Shown here piece by piece: positions 1 to 8,986 of a stretch of 64,000 nt of DNA (position 1 is the first letter of the stretch; each line of letters opens with the position of its first letter). The notes beneath the pieces were generated by a model. The model was not told the origin of the DNA and searched no databases. It saw only the letters and a program-made list of their open reading frames with translations. The DNA lies in NCBI GenBank assembly GCA_046329555.1, contig JAXLUK010000004.1:257075-321074 (forward strand). Direction: 5' to 3'. The stretch comes from UBA1941 sp046329555 (lineage in GTDB: Bacteria > Bacteroidota > Bacteroidia > Chitinophagales > LD1). The position numbers and the translations under genes were made by a program.

Positions 1-542
1 CGCATGGTCATGCCGATCATGTGGCCGATGTGGGTGCGCTGGCCGCTCAAACGGGCGCTCTGGTTATTGGTTCGCATGAAGTAACCGAGTGGTTTAAAAA
101 GAATGGCGTTGAAAACGTGCATGGCATGAATCCCGGAGGGAAAACCGCTTTCCCTTTTGGAACTTTACGGGGCGTGGCGGCTGTTCATTCCAGCTCGATG
201 CCCGATGGCAGCTACGGTGGCAATCCGATGGGCCTGGTGATAGAAAGTAATGATGGTTGCCTGTATTACAGCGGCGATACGGCCCTGACCATGGATATGA
301 AGTTGCTGCCCTTAATTTGCGCTCCTATTGATGTGGCCGTAATGCCCATCGGCGGGAACTATACCATGGATGCGGCCGACGCAGCCCTGGCAGCCGAATG
401 GATACAATGTAAAAGCGCTATAGGCGTTCATTATAACACCTTCCCCCCTATTGCAATTGACATCACCGCTGCGAAGGAGGTCTTTAACGCTACAAAAATA
501 CCCTTGTGGTTACCGGCTATCGGTGAAACGATAACCATTTAA
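1..542 (+). CDS. UPF0173-type metal-dependent hydrolase (5' partial)
   Basis: This is the C-terminal three quarters of a metallo-beta-lactamase-fold hydrolase; the 5' end lies before the window. The first codons encode the zinc-binding motif HGHADH (bases 3-20), so the frame continues upstream and the GTG at 21 is not the start. Further family marks are GDT (metal ligand Asp), PIGGNYTMD and GVHYNTFP, the last two typical of the YtkL/UPF0173 subgroup. The family is cytoplasmic with a poorly known substrate. It ends 9 nt before parA, so the two may be co-transcribed. Family assignment is firm; the physiological reaction is unknown. Confidence 0.85.
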   Translation, partial: HGHADHVADVGALAAQTGALVIGSHEVTEWFKKNGVENVHGMNPGGKTAFPFGTLRGVAAVHSSSMPDGSYGGNPMGLVIESNDGCLYYSGDTALTMDMKLLPLICAPIDVAVMPIGGNYTMDAADAALAAEWIQCKSAIGVHYNTFPPIAIDITAAKEVFNATKIPLWLPAIGETITI

Positions 543-551
543 TTGAAGATT

Positions 552-1412
552 ATGGCTAAGAAAAGAATGCAAAAAGTAATAACGCTGGTAAACCAGAAAG
601 GTGGTGTTGGAAAAACAACCAGTGCCATCAACATCGCAGCGTGCCTGGGGGTTTTGGATTACAAGGTTTTATTAATTGATGCCGATCCGCAGGCCAACGC
701 TACCAGTGGTGTAGGCTTTGATCCCCGCAATATCAAGGTAAGTTTGTATGAATGCCTGGTTAACGAGGTAAAACCGCAGGATATCATTCTGGAAACAGAA
801 ACTCCTAATTTATTCCTGCTTCCTTCTCACCTCGATTTGGTGGGTGCTGAAATTGAGTTGATTAATCATCCTAACCGCGAGAAAATTTTTAAGGAATTGC
901 TGGCCGATCTTCGTCCGGATTACGATTTTATTATCATCGATTGTTCGCCGTCACTAGGCTTAATTACTGTTAATGCACTCACGGCTTCAGATTCTGTCAT
1001 CATCCCGGTACAGTGCGAATACTTTGCCCTCGAAGGATTAGGCAAGCTATTGAACACCATTAAAATTGTGCAAACCCGCCTCAATCCGGATCTGGAAATT
1101 GAAGGCATTTTGCTGACGATGTACGATCCGCGGCTGCGTTTATCAAATCAGGTAGTAGACGAAATCCGTAAGCATTTCGAAAACATTGTTTACGATACCT
1201 TGATTCACCGCAACACCCGGTTGGGCGAAGCACCTAGTTTTGGCAAACCGGCTATTATGTACGATGCGGATAGTAAAGGAGCTCAGAATTACATGAGTTT
1301 AGTTCGCGAGATTCTGCAGCGCAATCACGCCACCAATCTGCCCGAAACCAGCGATGAGTTTCTGGCCGCGAATAAAGACAACCCATCAGAAACAGAATTC
1401 AGTGCTAATTAG
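552..1412 (+). CDS. parA: ParA/Soj chromosome-partitioning ATPase
   Basis: This is a 286-residue Walker-type partition ATPase. The deviant Walker A motif KGGVGKTT is at residues 16-23, the DADPQAN segment at about 43-49, and a Walker B-like FIIIDCSP follows. ParA dimerises on ATP, binds DNA nonspecifically and moves ParB-parS complexes. I chose the ATG at 552 rather than the in-frame TTG at 543, because it gives a short normal N-terminus. parB follows after 11 nt, the usual pairing. The C-terminal ~30 residues are a variable acidic/polar tail. Identification is secure. Confidence 0.95.
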   Translation: MAKKRMQKVITLVNQKGGVGKTTSAINIAACLGVLDYKVLLIDADPQANATSGVGFDPRNIKVSLYECLVNEVKPQDIILETETPNLFLLPSHLDLVGAEIELINHPNREKIFKELLADLRPDYDFIIIDCSPSLGLITVNALTASDSVIIPVQCEYFALEGLGKLLNTIKIVQTRLNPDLEIEGILLTMYDPRLRLSNQVVDEIRKHFENIVYDTLIHRNTRLGEAPSFGKPAIMYDADSKGAQNYMSLVREILQRNHATNLPETSDEFLAANKDNPSETEFSAN

Positions 1413-1423
1413 AAAATAATATT

Positions 1424-2326
1424 ATGACAGATTTGAAGAAGAAAACCGTGCTAGGACGGGGTTTAGGTGCATTGTTGACCGATGAGAAAAGCAGCGGTAA
1501 TAAACAGGTTGGCGCATCCTCCATTGCCAATCAGGCCGGGGTGGTTATTTATATTCCCTTAGCCCAGATAGAGGTCAATCCTTTCCAGCCGCGTTCCACT
1601 TTTGAACAGGAAAGTTTGGAAGAACTGGCTGACTCTATCCGTATTCACGGTGTTATTCAACCCATCACCGTTCGCAAAATTGAGAATAACAAATATCAGC
1701 TCATTGCAGGGGAACGGCGTCTGCGCGCCTCCAAATTGGCAGGTAAAGCAGAGATTCCTGCGTACGTACGGGCGTCGTCAGACCAGGAGAGCATCGAAAT
1801 TGCGCTCATAGAGAATATTCAGCGTGAAGACCTGAATCCACTGGAAATTGCCATCAATTTTAAAAGGCTGATGGACGAATGCGAAATTACTCAGGATAAG
1901 TTGGCTGAGCGGGTCGGAAAAAACCGAAGCACCGTCACTAACTTTCTGCGCTTATTAAAGTTACCACCAGATATTCAGGCGGCCTTGAAAGAAGGTCGCA
2001 TTACCATGGGGCATGCTAAAGCACTATTAGCCATCGACCATCTGCCCACACTGCTTTCGTCGTTTAAAGAAACATTAGAGAAGAATTTAAGTGTTCGCCA
2101 GACAGAAGAAATGGTGCGCAATCTGAGCGATAAACCTAAGCGCCCTGAGAAGGTGGTGCAGCGTTCTGAATCAGATGTTTTTTTACGCAAGATGCAGGAT
2201 GAAATCGCCTCGTCGCTGGGTACACGTGTTCAGATTATCCGCACCCGCGAAGGAAAGGGCGAAATTGCCATCAAATTCTACAGCGATGAAGATCTGGAGC
2301 GCTTGCATGATATGCTGGTGGAATAA
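1424..2326 (+). CDS. parB: ParB/Spo0J partition protein
   Basis: This is a 300-residue centromere-binding protein. The N-terminal ParB/sulfiredoxin-like CTPase domain covers about residues 42-135, with the conserved NPFQPR segment near 52-57 and GERRLRAS at 96-103, the nucleotide-contacting box of ParB CTPases. A helix-turn-helix that reads parS follows at about 152-178 (TQDKLAERVGKNRSTV). The C-terminal part should form the dimerisation domain. It lies directly behind parA. No parS-like 16-mer was identified by eye in this window. Confidence 0.95.
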   Translation: MTDLKKKTVLGRGLGALLTDEKSSGNKQVGASSIANQAGVVIYIPLAQIEVNPFQPRSTFEQESLEELADSIRIHGVIQPITVRKIENNKYQLIAGERRLRASKLAGKAEIPAYVRASSDQESIEIALIENIQREDLNPLEIAINFKRLMDECEITQDKLAERVGKNRSTVTNFLRLLKLPPDIQAALKEGRITMGHAKALLAIDHLPTLLSSFKETLEKNLSVRQTEEMVRNLSDKPKRPEKVVQRSESDVFLRKMQDEIASSLGTRVQIIRTREGKGEIAIKFYSDEDLERLHDMLVE

Positions 2327-2345
2327 AGGTTGCCCCGCTCATCAG

Positions 2346-3074
2346 GTGAAGGCAATAGTTCTATTTGCTTCCATTTTCGGTTTTGTTGTGGCTGGTGCGC
2401 AGAACGCTCCAGGTGATTCTACCATGACCGGGCCCATATACACCCCCCTACCCGTTGTTACCGATTCTGCCGCCAAAGCAATTGAAAAAAAGCAAAGCAA
2501 ATTTGAAGATAGTTCCATACCTTCTTCCCTGGGTAGCAAAGATTCAGGGCTTGCTGTAGTTGACACGGCAGCCAAAGATTCTACCCAAACAATTCCACCC
2601 CGAAAACTGAAGCGCCACAGTGCCGGAAGAGCTGCGTGGATGTCGGCGGTGTTGCCGGGATTAGGGCAGGCTTACAATAGAAAATATTGGAAAATCCCTA
2701 TCGTTTATGGTGGATTTGCAGGTTTGGGTTACGCCGTTTACTATACAGCCAGCAATTTTACTGCCGCACGGAATGCCTATCGCGATGCAGTAGATGGCAA
2801 TCCGGCTACCCAACGCACCTATCGCGGCATCAGCTCGAGTGCGGAACTGAAAGCTTACCGCGATTACTACAATCGGTACTTAAACATTGCCAGTATTTTC
2901 ACCGCGGTATGGTATGCGCTGAATATTGTGGATGCGGCGGTGGATGGTCATCTCTTCCACTATAACATGAACGATAAATTAAGCATGGAATTGCAGCCGC
3001 AGGCGCCAGCTGCAGTTGCAAATACCAACGTAGCCAGTACTACTTTTGGTTTACAGCTTACTTTGAATTGGTAA
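2346..3074 (+). CDS. DUF5683 membrane/envelope protein
   Basis: This is a protein of about 242 residues with an N-terminal signal sequence (MKAIVLFASIFGFVVAGAQ), a low-complexity region of Asp/Ser/Lys, then the DUF5683 core: AAWMSAVLPGLGQAYNRKYW, a hydrophobic hairpin and an RYLNIASIFTAVWYALNIVD segment. This family commonly sits behind parA-parB in Bacteroidota, as here; its function is unknown. I chose the GTG at 2346 because the signal peptide starts there. The longer in-frame extension would overlap parB and encodes no credible N-terminus. The ATG at 2307 is an alternative. The 3' end overlaps the convergent neighbour by 17 bp. Confidence 0.8.
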   Translation: MKAIVLFASIFGFVVAGAQNAPGDSTMTGPIYTPLPVVTDSAAKAIEKKQSKFEDSSIPSSLGSKDSGLAVVDTAAKDSTQTIPPRKLKRHSAGRAAWMSAVLPGLGQAYNRKYWKIPIVYGGFAGLGYAVYYTASNFTAARNAYRDAVDGNPATQRTYRGISSSAELKAYRDYYNRYLNIASIFTAVWYALNIVDAAVDGHLFHYNMNDKLSMELQPQAPAAVANTNVASTTFGLQLTLNW

Positions 3075-4848
3075 CCTCATTTGGTTTGCCAAAATGATAT
3101 TCATACAGCGATGGGCGAGGTAGAATCTTTTCGATGGTCACGGTACACTTTCGGTTCCCGGCTTCTTCTTTTTCATTTTCAGAAGTAAATACCATACTGG
3201 TTCCCGAAAGGCGATTGATATCAATGCCAGCCTCATAAAGTAGCTTGGCAATCTTTACGGCCCGCATCATCTCAATTCTCAGATACCCCTTCTTGATGGT
3301 TTCGGGCATCACCTTTCTGAACGTGGGGGTTGAATCCAAAAAGCGCATCACATAACTATCGTTAGCCTTTTTGAATTCACTTTCATCTGCAAATCCGTTT
3401 ATCTGTACATGATTATCCGGATTCACTTTCAACCATTGAATTAACTTCAACAACTGCTGGGTATTCGTATCGCCTTCCAAATCAGTTTTGTTTTGATCAT
3501 AGTGAAAGGTGATATCCTCTACCGCCTTTTCCATTTTGAAATATTGCTGTTCGGGCATCACATTGCGCATAGAACCCGGAGGCGTTTCCAGTACCCGAAC
3601 GCCGGCTCTGTTTACAAAATAATTCTGTACATAACGATCCATCATGGGCGCATTAATTCTACCCAAACTATCACCCAGATTAGCAAAATACATTTCATCA
3701 TTTACAAAGCGATACCGCGCCAGCTGCTGCACGTACCAATGCGGATTGGCTTTTCTGTAATCGGAAATTTCATTGGCGATATTGTGAGCAGCCACCTCTA
3801 TGAATCCATCTTTCCAAAATGATTTTTGGGAAATTTGCTGAACAATCTGACGTAGAAAATCAAACTGATCCATGAAATCGCGTGAATCGGAAGTTACAGA
3901 TAACGTAAACGTTCCATAGAAGTTACCACAATCATATTGTGCACGGAGATTACTAAATTCTGTGCCTGTCAGTTGCTGCTGAAAAACACCGGATTTATCA
4001 TTAATCAGTTGCGATAAGATAAATCCGCAAAAAGAACCATTCCGGTCTTGACGCGCACCGGGATTTTGATAGATGAGCCTGGTTTCAATTTTAGTTTTTC
4101 CGCTTTTATTATCCAGCAATTGTACATAATTCACCACCGGTTTAAATTGAATCACGCGTACAATTTGCTCAGGGTTAAACGGATTGGTACCGAAATCGCG
4201 GAACGATTCAACCAACATATTTAAAGTACTGGCAGGATTCAAATCGCCGGTAACAGAAACCGAGCTGTTAATCATTTGAAAATAGCGCGAATGATAAGAG
4301 CGTACATCGGCCAGATGTAATCTTTTATAGGTTTCCCCATCGCCTTGCGGCATCATACGATGAAAGTCGCCCTGCCATAACGTTCTACCAATTTCACGTT
4401 CCAGCGGAGGCAACGTATCTGAGTAATTATTTACGGCCGATATAGCTTGCTGCACTGCGGCTTCATCAAAACGCGCCACAGCCACTTGTTCTTTAATCAA
4501 TTTCAGGATGGGGTCTAAGTCCGACAGCGCCCCTTGAAAACGAAAACAAAACTGGTCGGGAAACAATACACTTTGATACGAAATATTTGCCTTAGCAGGA
4601 ATAGCTTGTTGTACCTGAGCATCTATAGCGCGTTGTACAACGGCCGAAATACCACTTACAGAATCAAATTCATACAGCGGGCCTCCTCTGAACCAGGCTT
4701 CTACAAACAAATTATTACCGCTGGCCTGCTGCGTTACCAGGTAAGTTTGCCCATTCAATCCGTTGGCCCGGGCCACCTCTCCCCCGGCATAGCAGCTAAC
4801 GGTGCATAATAGCAACGCAACTGCAATGATTTTGTCAAAAAAATGCAT
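3058..4848 (-). CDS. Degenerate M16 peptidase-like protein fused to an OmpA-like domain
   Basis: This is a 596-residue exported protein with a signal peptide ending near CYAGG. Residues about 27-430 read like an M16 (insulinase/pitrilysin-type) two-domain unit: a bait-like beta strand, a Leu/Ile-rich second half and the segment VRSYHSRYFQMINSSVSVTG, which matches the family's Y-x4-P-N-N-x3-V-x-G region. The zinc motif HxxEH is missing; the corresponding place reads FDSVSGISAVV. Residues about 443-575 resemble an OmpA C-terminal peptidoglycan-binding domain (HVQINGFADE, RAVKIAKLLYEAGID, NRKCTVTIE). I infer a non-catalytic periplasmic protein anchored to the wall. The domain fusion is unusual. 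Confidence 0.6.
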   Translation of the reverse strand: MHFFDKIIAVALLLCTVSCYAGGEVARANGLNGQTYLVTQQASGNNLFVEAWFRGGPLYEFDSVSGISAVVQRAIDAQVQQAIPAKANISYQSVLFPDQFCFRFQGALSDLDPILKLIKEQVAVARFDEAAVQQAISAVNNYSDTLPPLEREIGRTLWQGDFHRMMPQGDGETYKRLHLADVRSYHSRYFQMINSSVSVTGDLNPASTLNMLVESFRDFGTNPFNPEQIVRVIQFKPVVNYVQLLDNKSGKTKIETRLIYQNPGARQDRNGSFCGFILSQLINDKSGVFQQQLTGTEFSNLRAQYDCGNFYGTFTLSVTSDSRDFMDQFDFLRQIVQQISQKSFWKDGFIEVAAHNIANEISDYRKANPHWYVQQLARYRFVNDEMYFANLGDSLGRINAPMMDRYVQNYFVNRAGVRVLETPPGSMRNVMPEQQYFKMEKAVEDITFHYDQNKTDLEGDTNTQQLLKLIQWLKVNPDNHVQINGFADESEFKKANDSYVMRFLDSTPTFRKVMPETIKKGYLRIEMMRAVKIAKLLYEAGIDINRLSGTSMVFTSENEKEEAGNRKCTVTIEKILPRPSLYEYHFGKPNEVTNSK

Positions 4849-4852
4849 GGTG

Positions 4853-4860
4853 TAAAAATA
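4853..4860 (-). promoter_or_regulatory. -7 box TATTTTTA upstream of the M16/OmpA gene
   Basis: TATTTTTA lies exactly 4 nt before the ATG on the minus strand, a variant of the Bacteroidota -7 element TAnnTTTG. The position suggests that transcription begins at or next to the start codon. Confidence 0.45.
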
Positions 4861-4911
4861 GACTTTTTGGCTTATGGCAATTTTTCTTTCTTAGCAGCTC
4901 AATTGAACGAA

Positions 4912-5142
4912 ATGAAGAAGTTGACGGTTTTATTGTGCGCATCGGGTTTGCTGGCTATGGCTTCGTGCAATACTTGTTACGATTGTAAGAAAACTTTGGC
5001 CTCTAAAACAAGTGCAGGCTTCGACACTACTTTGTTATATCAAACTGAATTGTGTCGCAATGGTGCACAAGGTGCCGGAACCAATCTGCAAACTGCAGTT
5101 GACGATATCCGTGCCAACGGTTACACCTGCAATAAGAAGTAA
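4912..5142 (+). CDS. Small cysteine-containing lipoprotein
   Basis: This is a 76-residue lipoprotein. The signal peptide MKKLTVLLCASGLLAMASC ends in a lipobox (AMASC) with Cys19 as the lipidation site. The mature part is short and has cysteine pairs (NTCYDCKK, ELCRNG, YTCNKK) that could form disulfides in the periplasm. I chose the ATG at 4912 because the signal peptide begins there; the in-frame upstream extension to 4843 would hide it. It ends 3 nt before the convergent aroC stop. No known family is recognised. Confidence 0.7.
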   Translation: MKKLTVLLCASGLLAMASCNTCYDCKKTLASKTSAGFDTTLLYQTELCRNGAQGAGTNLQTAVDDIRANGYTCNKK

Positions 5143-5145
5143 TCC

Positions 5146-6228
5146 TTACAGCCTAGAAGATTTATGGCGCAATAAATGGTCGGCTAAAACTAAGGCCGCC
5201 ATAGCTTCCACAATGGGCACGGCTCTGGGAACCACGCAAGGGTCGTGTCTCCCCTTCATCTCCAATACAGCTTTATTCCCATTTTCATCTATCGTCTCTT
5301 GTGCTTGCATCAGCGTAGCTACCGGCTTAAAAGCCACTGAAAAGTAAATATCCTCACCATTGCTAATGCCGCCTTGTATCCCTCCTGAATAATTATTAGC
5401 CGAACGATAAATACCCTTACCCATTGGCTGCGGACTATCATTATGATCACTGCCGCGCATTGCCGCACCGGCAAAACCACTGCCGTATTCAAATCCGTGA
5501 ACGGCATTAATACTCAGCATAGCCTTACCTAAATCGGCATGAAGCTTATCAAATACGGGTTCACCCAAACCCACGGGCACACCAGTAATAACCGCACTAA
5601 TCACACCTCCTAAAGTATCGCCCGAACTTCGGGCTTCCTGAATCAGCTCGATGGCCGCTGCAGCCAGGGTTTCATCTGGCATTCGTACCAGATTCTTTTC
5701 TGCTTTGGTCAAATCTAATTGCCGGTAAGCGCGCTCTAATCGCACACTGCCTATCGCTGAAACATAAGCCTGCACTTGAATGCCGGCATGCTTCAGCAAT
5801 TGCTTGGCTACCGCACCCGCCGCCACTCTGGCAGCCGTCTCCCGCGCACTGGATCTTCCACCCCCGCGATGGTCGCGACGGCCATACTTTTCGGCATAAG
5901 TGAAATCAGCATGTGAAGGACGAAAAACGGTGCGATTCTGCGCGTAATCATCCGGGCGGTGATCATGATTTTTAATGAATAACGTGAGCGGCGCACCGGT
6001 AGTGGCACCTTCAAATAAGCCGCTCAAAATAGTAACCTCATCAGTCTCCTTTCGCGCTGAAGTGATGGCCGATTGCCCCGGCCTGCGGCGTTCAAGCTCT
6101 GCTTGTATAGACGGAATATCGATAGTTAATCCGGCCGGACAACCATCGATCACTACACCTATACCTTCGCCATGGGATTCGCCAAAAGTGGTGATTCTAA
6201 AAAGTACTCCGAAGCTGTTACCTGCCAT
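5146..6228 (-). CDS. aroC: Chorismate synthase
   Basis: This is a 360-residue enzyme that converts 5-enolpyruvylshikimate-3-phosphate to chorismate, the last shared step of aromatic amino-acid synthesis, using reduced FMN. The N-terminus GNSFGVLFRITTFGESHGEG and the segment RGGGRSSARETAARVAAGA carry the flavin/substrate-binding signature residues. A second signature, MRGSDHND, lies near residue 260. Length and motifs are canonical. No other shikimate gene is nearby. A box TTTCTTTG lies 5 nt before the ATG and is a possible -7 element. Confidence 0.97.
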   Translation of the reverse strand: MAGNSFGVLFRITTFGESHGEGIGVVIDGCPAGLTIDIPSIQAELERRRPGQSAITSARKETDEVTILSGLFEGATTGAPLTLFIKNHDHRPDDYAQNRTVFRPSHADFTYAEKYGRRDHRGGGRSSARETAARVAAGAVAKQLLKHAGIQVQAYVSAIGSVRLERAYRQLDLTKAEKNLVRMPDETLAAAAIELIQEARSSGDTLGGVISAVITGVPVGLGEPVFDKLHADLGKAMLSINAVHGFEYGSGFAGAAMRGSDHNDSPQPMGKGIYRSANNYSGGIQGGISNGEDIYFSVAFKPVATLMQAQETIDENGNKAVLEMKGRHDPCVVPRAVPIVEAMAALVLADHLLRHKSSRL

Positions 6229-6306
6229 TGCGCCAAAGAAACAGAATTCAGTTCAAACTTTACATTGGGCAGTAGTTGCACAGCCAGCCCGGCCGGGGGA
6301 AAAATC

Positions 6307-6314
6307 TATCTTCG
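6307..6314 (+). promoter_or_regulatory. -7 box TATCTTCG upstream of hutI
   Basis: TATCTTCG ends 4 nt before the hutI ATG at 6319. It is a TAnnTTYG box of the Bacteroidota type. The spacing predicts a leaderless or near-leaderless transcript. Confidence 0.5.
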
Positions 6315-6318
6315 TTGA

Positions 6319-7542
6319 ATGAAATCAGTGCTCTTCCGGAATATCGGTGCTATTGTTGGTATCACCCCTGATGGAACATCCATGGTTCAGGGTAAGGCCA
6401 TGGCGGAAGCGGGCACTATTCCCAATGCCTTTTTGTTGGTAGAAAATGGGGTCATCACCGATTTCGGTACAGATCATGGACAACTAGAAAGAGCCGACGA
6501 AGTGGTAGATGCAACCGGCCGATTGTTGCTACCAGCCCTCTGCGATTCGCATACGCATTTGGTGTATGCTGCAGCGCGCGAACAAGAGTTTTTGATGAAG
6601 CTCAAAGGCATGTCATATGAAGCCATTGCAGCAGCCGGCGGCGGCATCGTGAATTCTGCCAAAAAGATGGCCGATGCTGACCCTAACGAGTTGTTCGAGG
6701 ATGCCATGACGCGGATTCATCAGGTAATGCAAACCGGAACTGGCGCTATTGAGATTAAAAGCGGCTACGGCTTATCAGTGGAAGGAGAATTGAAAATGCT
6801 GCGGGTAATTCAGCAATTGAAAGAGGCTGCCCCCATTCCTGTTAAAGCAACCTTTTTGGGCGCTCATGCCCTGCCGCCTGATTTTCGCGAAAACCGCGAA
6901 GGTTATGTCAAATTATTGATCGAAGAATTACTTCCGGTCATCGCCGCCGAACAACTGGCTGATTTCATCGATTGTTTCTGCGAGAAAAATTATTTCACTG
7001 TAGACGATACGAGCCGTTTAATGGCGGCCGGTGCTAAATATGGTTTAAAAGCGAAGGTGCATGTGAATCAATTTAACGCACTGGGCGGAATTGCCGCAGC
7101 TGTTGCTGCCCATGCCCTTAGCGTCGACCATTTGGAACAACTCACGCAAGACGATATTGAGGCGCTAAAGGGTTCATCAACCATGCCAACAGCCCTACCC
7201 GGTTGTTCTCTTTTCCTCAATATTCCGTACACCCCGGGTCGTCACCTCATTGATGCCGGTTTGCCTTTGGCCCTGGCCAGCGACTACAATCCCGGCTCTT
7301 GTCCATCAGGTAATATGCAATTAGTGATGGCTTTGGGCTGCTCGCAACTGCGGCTATTACCCGATGAAGCACTGCATGCGGCAACCATTAACAGTGCTTA
7401 TGCTATGGATTTATCTCGTTCCTACGGTAGTATTGAAAAAGGAAAAAAAGCAAATCTACTGCTCACCCAACCGGCCACCTCACTGGCACTCCTGCCCTAC
7501 CATTTTGGCCATAACTGGCTACACCGGATGTTTACGGCTTGA
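6319..7542 (+). CDS. hutI: Imidazolonepropionase
   Basis: This is a 407-residue amidohydrolase-family enzyme that hydrolyses 4-imidazolone-5-propanoate to N-formimino-L-glutamate in histidine degradation. Metal and substrate residues are visible: HTH in the first beta strand (CDSHTHLVYAA), GTGAIEIKSGYGL, HVNQFN, the conserved His in VDHLEQ, and the Asp of ASDYNPGSCPSGN. The hutU, hutH and hutG partners are not in this window, so the gene stands alone here. It is transcribed divergently from aroC, with a putative promoter box directly before the start. Confidence 0.95.
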   Translation: MKSVLFRNIGAIVGITPDGTSMVQGKAMAEAGTIPNAFLLVENGVITDFGTDHGQLERADEVVDATGRLLLPALCDSHTHLVYAAAREQEFLMKLKGMSYEAIAAAGGGIVNSAKKMADADPNELFEDAMTRIHQVMQTGTGAIEIKSGYGLSVEGELKMLRVIQQLKEAAPIPVKATFLGAHALPPDFRENREGYVKLLIEELLPVIAAEQLADFIDCFCEKNYFTVDDTSRLMAAGAKYGLKAKVHVNQFNALGGIAAAVAAHALSVDHLEQLTQDDIEALKGSSTMPTALPGCSLFLNIPYTPGRHLIDAGLPLALASDYNPGSCPSGNMQLVMALGCSQLRLLPDEALHAATINSAYAMDLSRSYGSIEKGKKANLLLTQPATSLALLPYHFGHNWLHRMFTA

Positions 7543-7583
7543 TTGTTAACACGCTTTAACTTGCGCTGGTAGCGTTCAAAAAT

Positions 7584-7591
7584 TACCTTCG
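7584..7591 (+). promoter_or_regulatory. -7 box TACCTTCG upstream of the DoxX-type gene
   Basis: TACCTTCG ends 4 nt before the ATG at 7596. A TTG that could serve as the -33 element lies at 7561-7563, leaving 20 nt between the two boxes. Confidence 0.5.
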
Positions 7592-7595
7592 CCGC

Positions 7596-8984
7596 ATGAC
7601 TGTTTATACTCTTTTTGGATACATCGGCATTGCCGCATTGATTTTAACGGTGTTGCGCATCATGCTGAAAACAACCAACAATTGGTTGGTCACCTATTTG
7701 CAAAATTTTGTAGGCGCCCTATTTGTCTTCTCTGGCTTCGTGAAGGCCGTGGATCCAATGGGGACAGGTTTTAAGATGGAAGAGTACTTCGAATCCATGC
7801 ACCTGGAAGTTTTCAATCCTCTTTCGCTGGGTATGTCAGTGGCCATGTTAGTGGCAGAACTGACGCTGGGTGTTGCGCTGCTGATTGGCTGGAAACCGCG
7901 TCTCACCACGATTCTCATGTTGTTACTGAACGTTTTCTTTCTGCTGCTAACTGGATACACCTACTTATCAGGATTCTCGCCAACCAATCTGTTTTTTGTA
8001 TTCGCTTTAGCTACAGCCGGCGTATGGTGCGCTAGTGCCATTGTTGAAAAGAAAGGCCTACGCTATGGCTTAATGGGCGCTGGCGCATTCATGTTGCTTG
8101 TTTTATTAGCCACTGTTAAGTACAGTAATTTATTTTTTACGGAATCATTTGACGCCACTAAGATGAAAGTTACCGATTGCGGCTGCTTCGGCGACTTCAT
8201 CAAACTTAAACCCTGGCAAACCTTCTATAAAGACGTCGTCCTAACGGCGATGATTTTCATTGTCACCATTTACTACAAAAGCATCCGTCCGCTGCTCAAC
8301 GGCTTGTCCAGAATGGCCATCACCGCAGCCACGGGATTGGTAAGTTTATGGTTTTGCTGCTACAACTTTTTGTGGAATGAGCCGGTGATTGATTTTCGTC
8401 CGTATGCCATTGGCAACGATTTGAATGAGATGCGCAGAGAAATCAAGCCGCAAAAAGTGGATTTTGTTTTCGTTTATAAAAACAAAAAAACGGGTGCTTC
8501 CAAGGAGTTTAAAACTGCTGAGTTAGGTAATTTGACGGAAGATTGGGAATATGTTTCCAGAAAAGACATCGTGTTGGAAGAAGGCATTCCGGCGCGAATT
8601 TCCAATCTGTTTATCTTCAACGAAAACAAGGAAGATATTACAGAAGATTTGTTGCATGACGACAATTATACCCTGGTTGTTTTTGCTTATAAATTAGATA
8701 AGACGCATGCTTGCTGCTTCCGGAATCACCTGAATGAGATTGCGGCAAAAGCGAAAGCTAAAGGAATAACGATGTACGGTTTATCGAATGACGATGCCAC
8801 ACCGTTTAAGCAAAAGGAAGGCGTATCATTCCCCTTTTATACTGCTGATGCCACACCGTTGAAAACAGCCATGCGTTCCAACCCCGGATTGATGCTATTG
8901 AAGAATGGTGTGGTGGTAAACAAATGGCACCATCGCCATCTTCCAACCTTTGAATGGCTGGATCAACATTATTTCTCGAAATAA
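7596..8984 (+). CDS. BT_3928-like DoxX/thioredoxin-like membrane protein
   Basis: This is a 462-residue inner-membrane protein. The first half carries several hydrophobic helices and matches the DoxX/MauE family (FVGALFVFSGFVKAVDPMGT; the conserved DCGCFGDF loop near residues 194-201). The C-terminal third (about 330-462) is soluble and resembles a thioredoxin-like/peroxiredoxin fold, with ACCFRNHLNEIA where a redox centre could sit. This architecture is known in Bacteroidota as the BT_3928 family; a redox role in the envelope is plausible but not proven. Confidence 0.75.
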   Translation: MTVYTLFGYIGIAALILTVLRIMLKTTNNWLVTYLQNFVGALFVFSGFVKAVDPMGTGFKMEEYFESMHLEVFNPLSLGMSVAMLVAELTLGVALLIGWKPRLTTILMLLLNVFFLLLTGYTYLSGFSPTNLFFVFALATAGVWCASAIVEKKGLRYGLMGAGAFMLLVLLATVKYSNLFFTESFDATKMKVTDCGCFGDFIKLKPWQTFYKDVVLTAMIFIVTIYYKSIRPLLNGLSRMAITAATGLVSLWFCCYNFLWNEPVIDFRPYAIGNDLNEMRREIKPQKVDFVFVYKNKKTGASKEFKTAELGNLTEDWEYVSRKDIVLEEGIPARISNLFIFNENKEDITEDLLHDDNYTLVVFAYKLDKTHACCFRNHLNEIAAKAKAKGITMYGLSNDDATPFKQKEGVSFPFYTADATPLKTAMRSNPGLMLLKNGVVVNKWHHRHLPTFEWLDQHYFSK

Positions 8985-8986
8985 TT

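Noticed and set aside
2175..2345. Upstream extension of the DUF5683 gene through the end of parB
   Set aside because: The extension is parB read in another frame and would bury the signal peptide.
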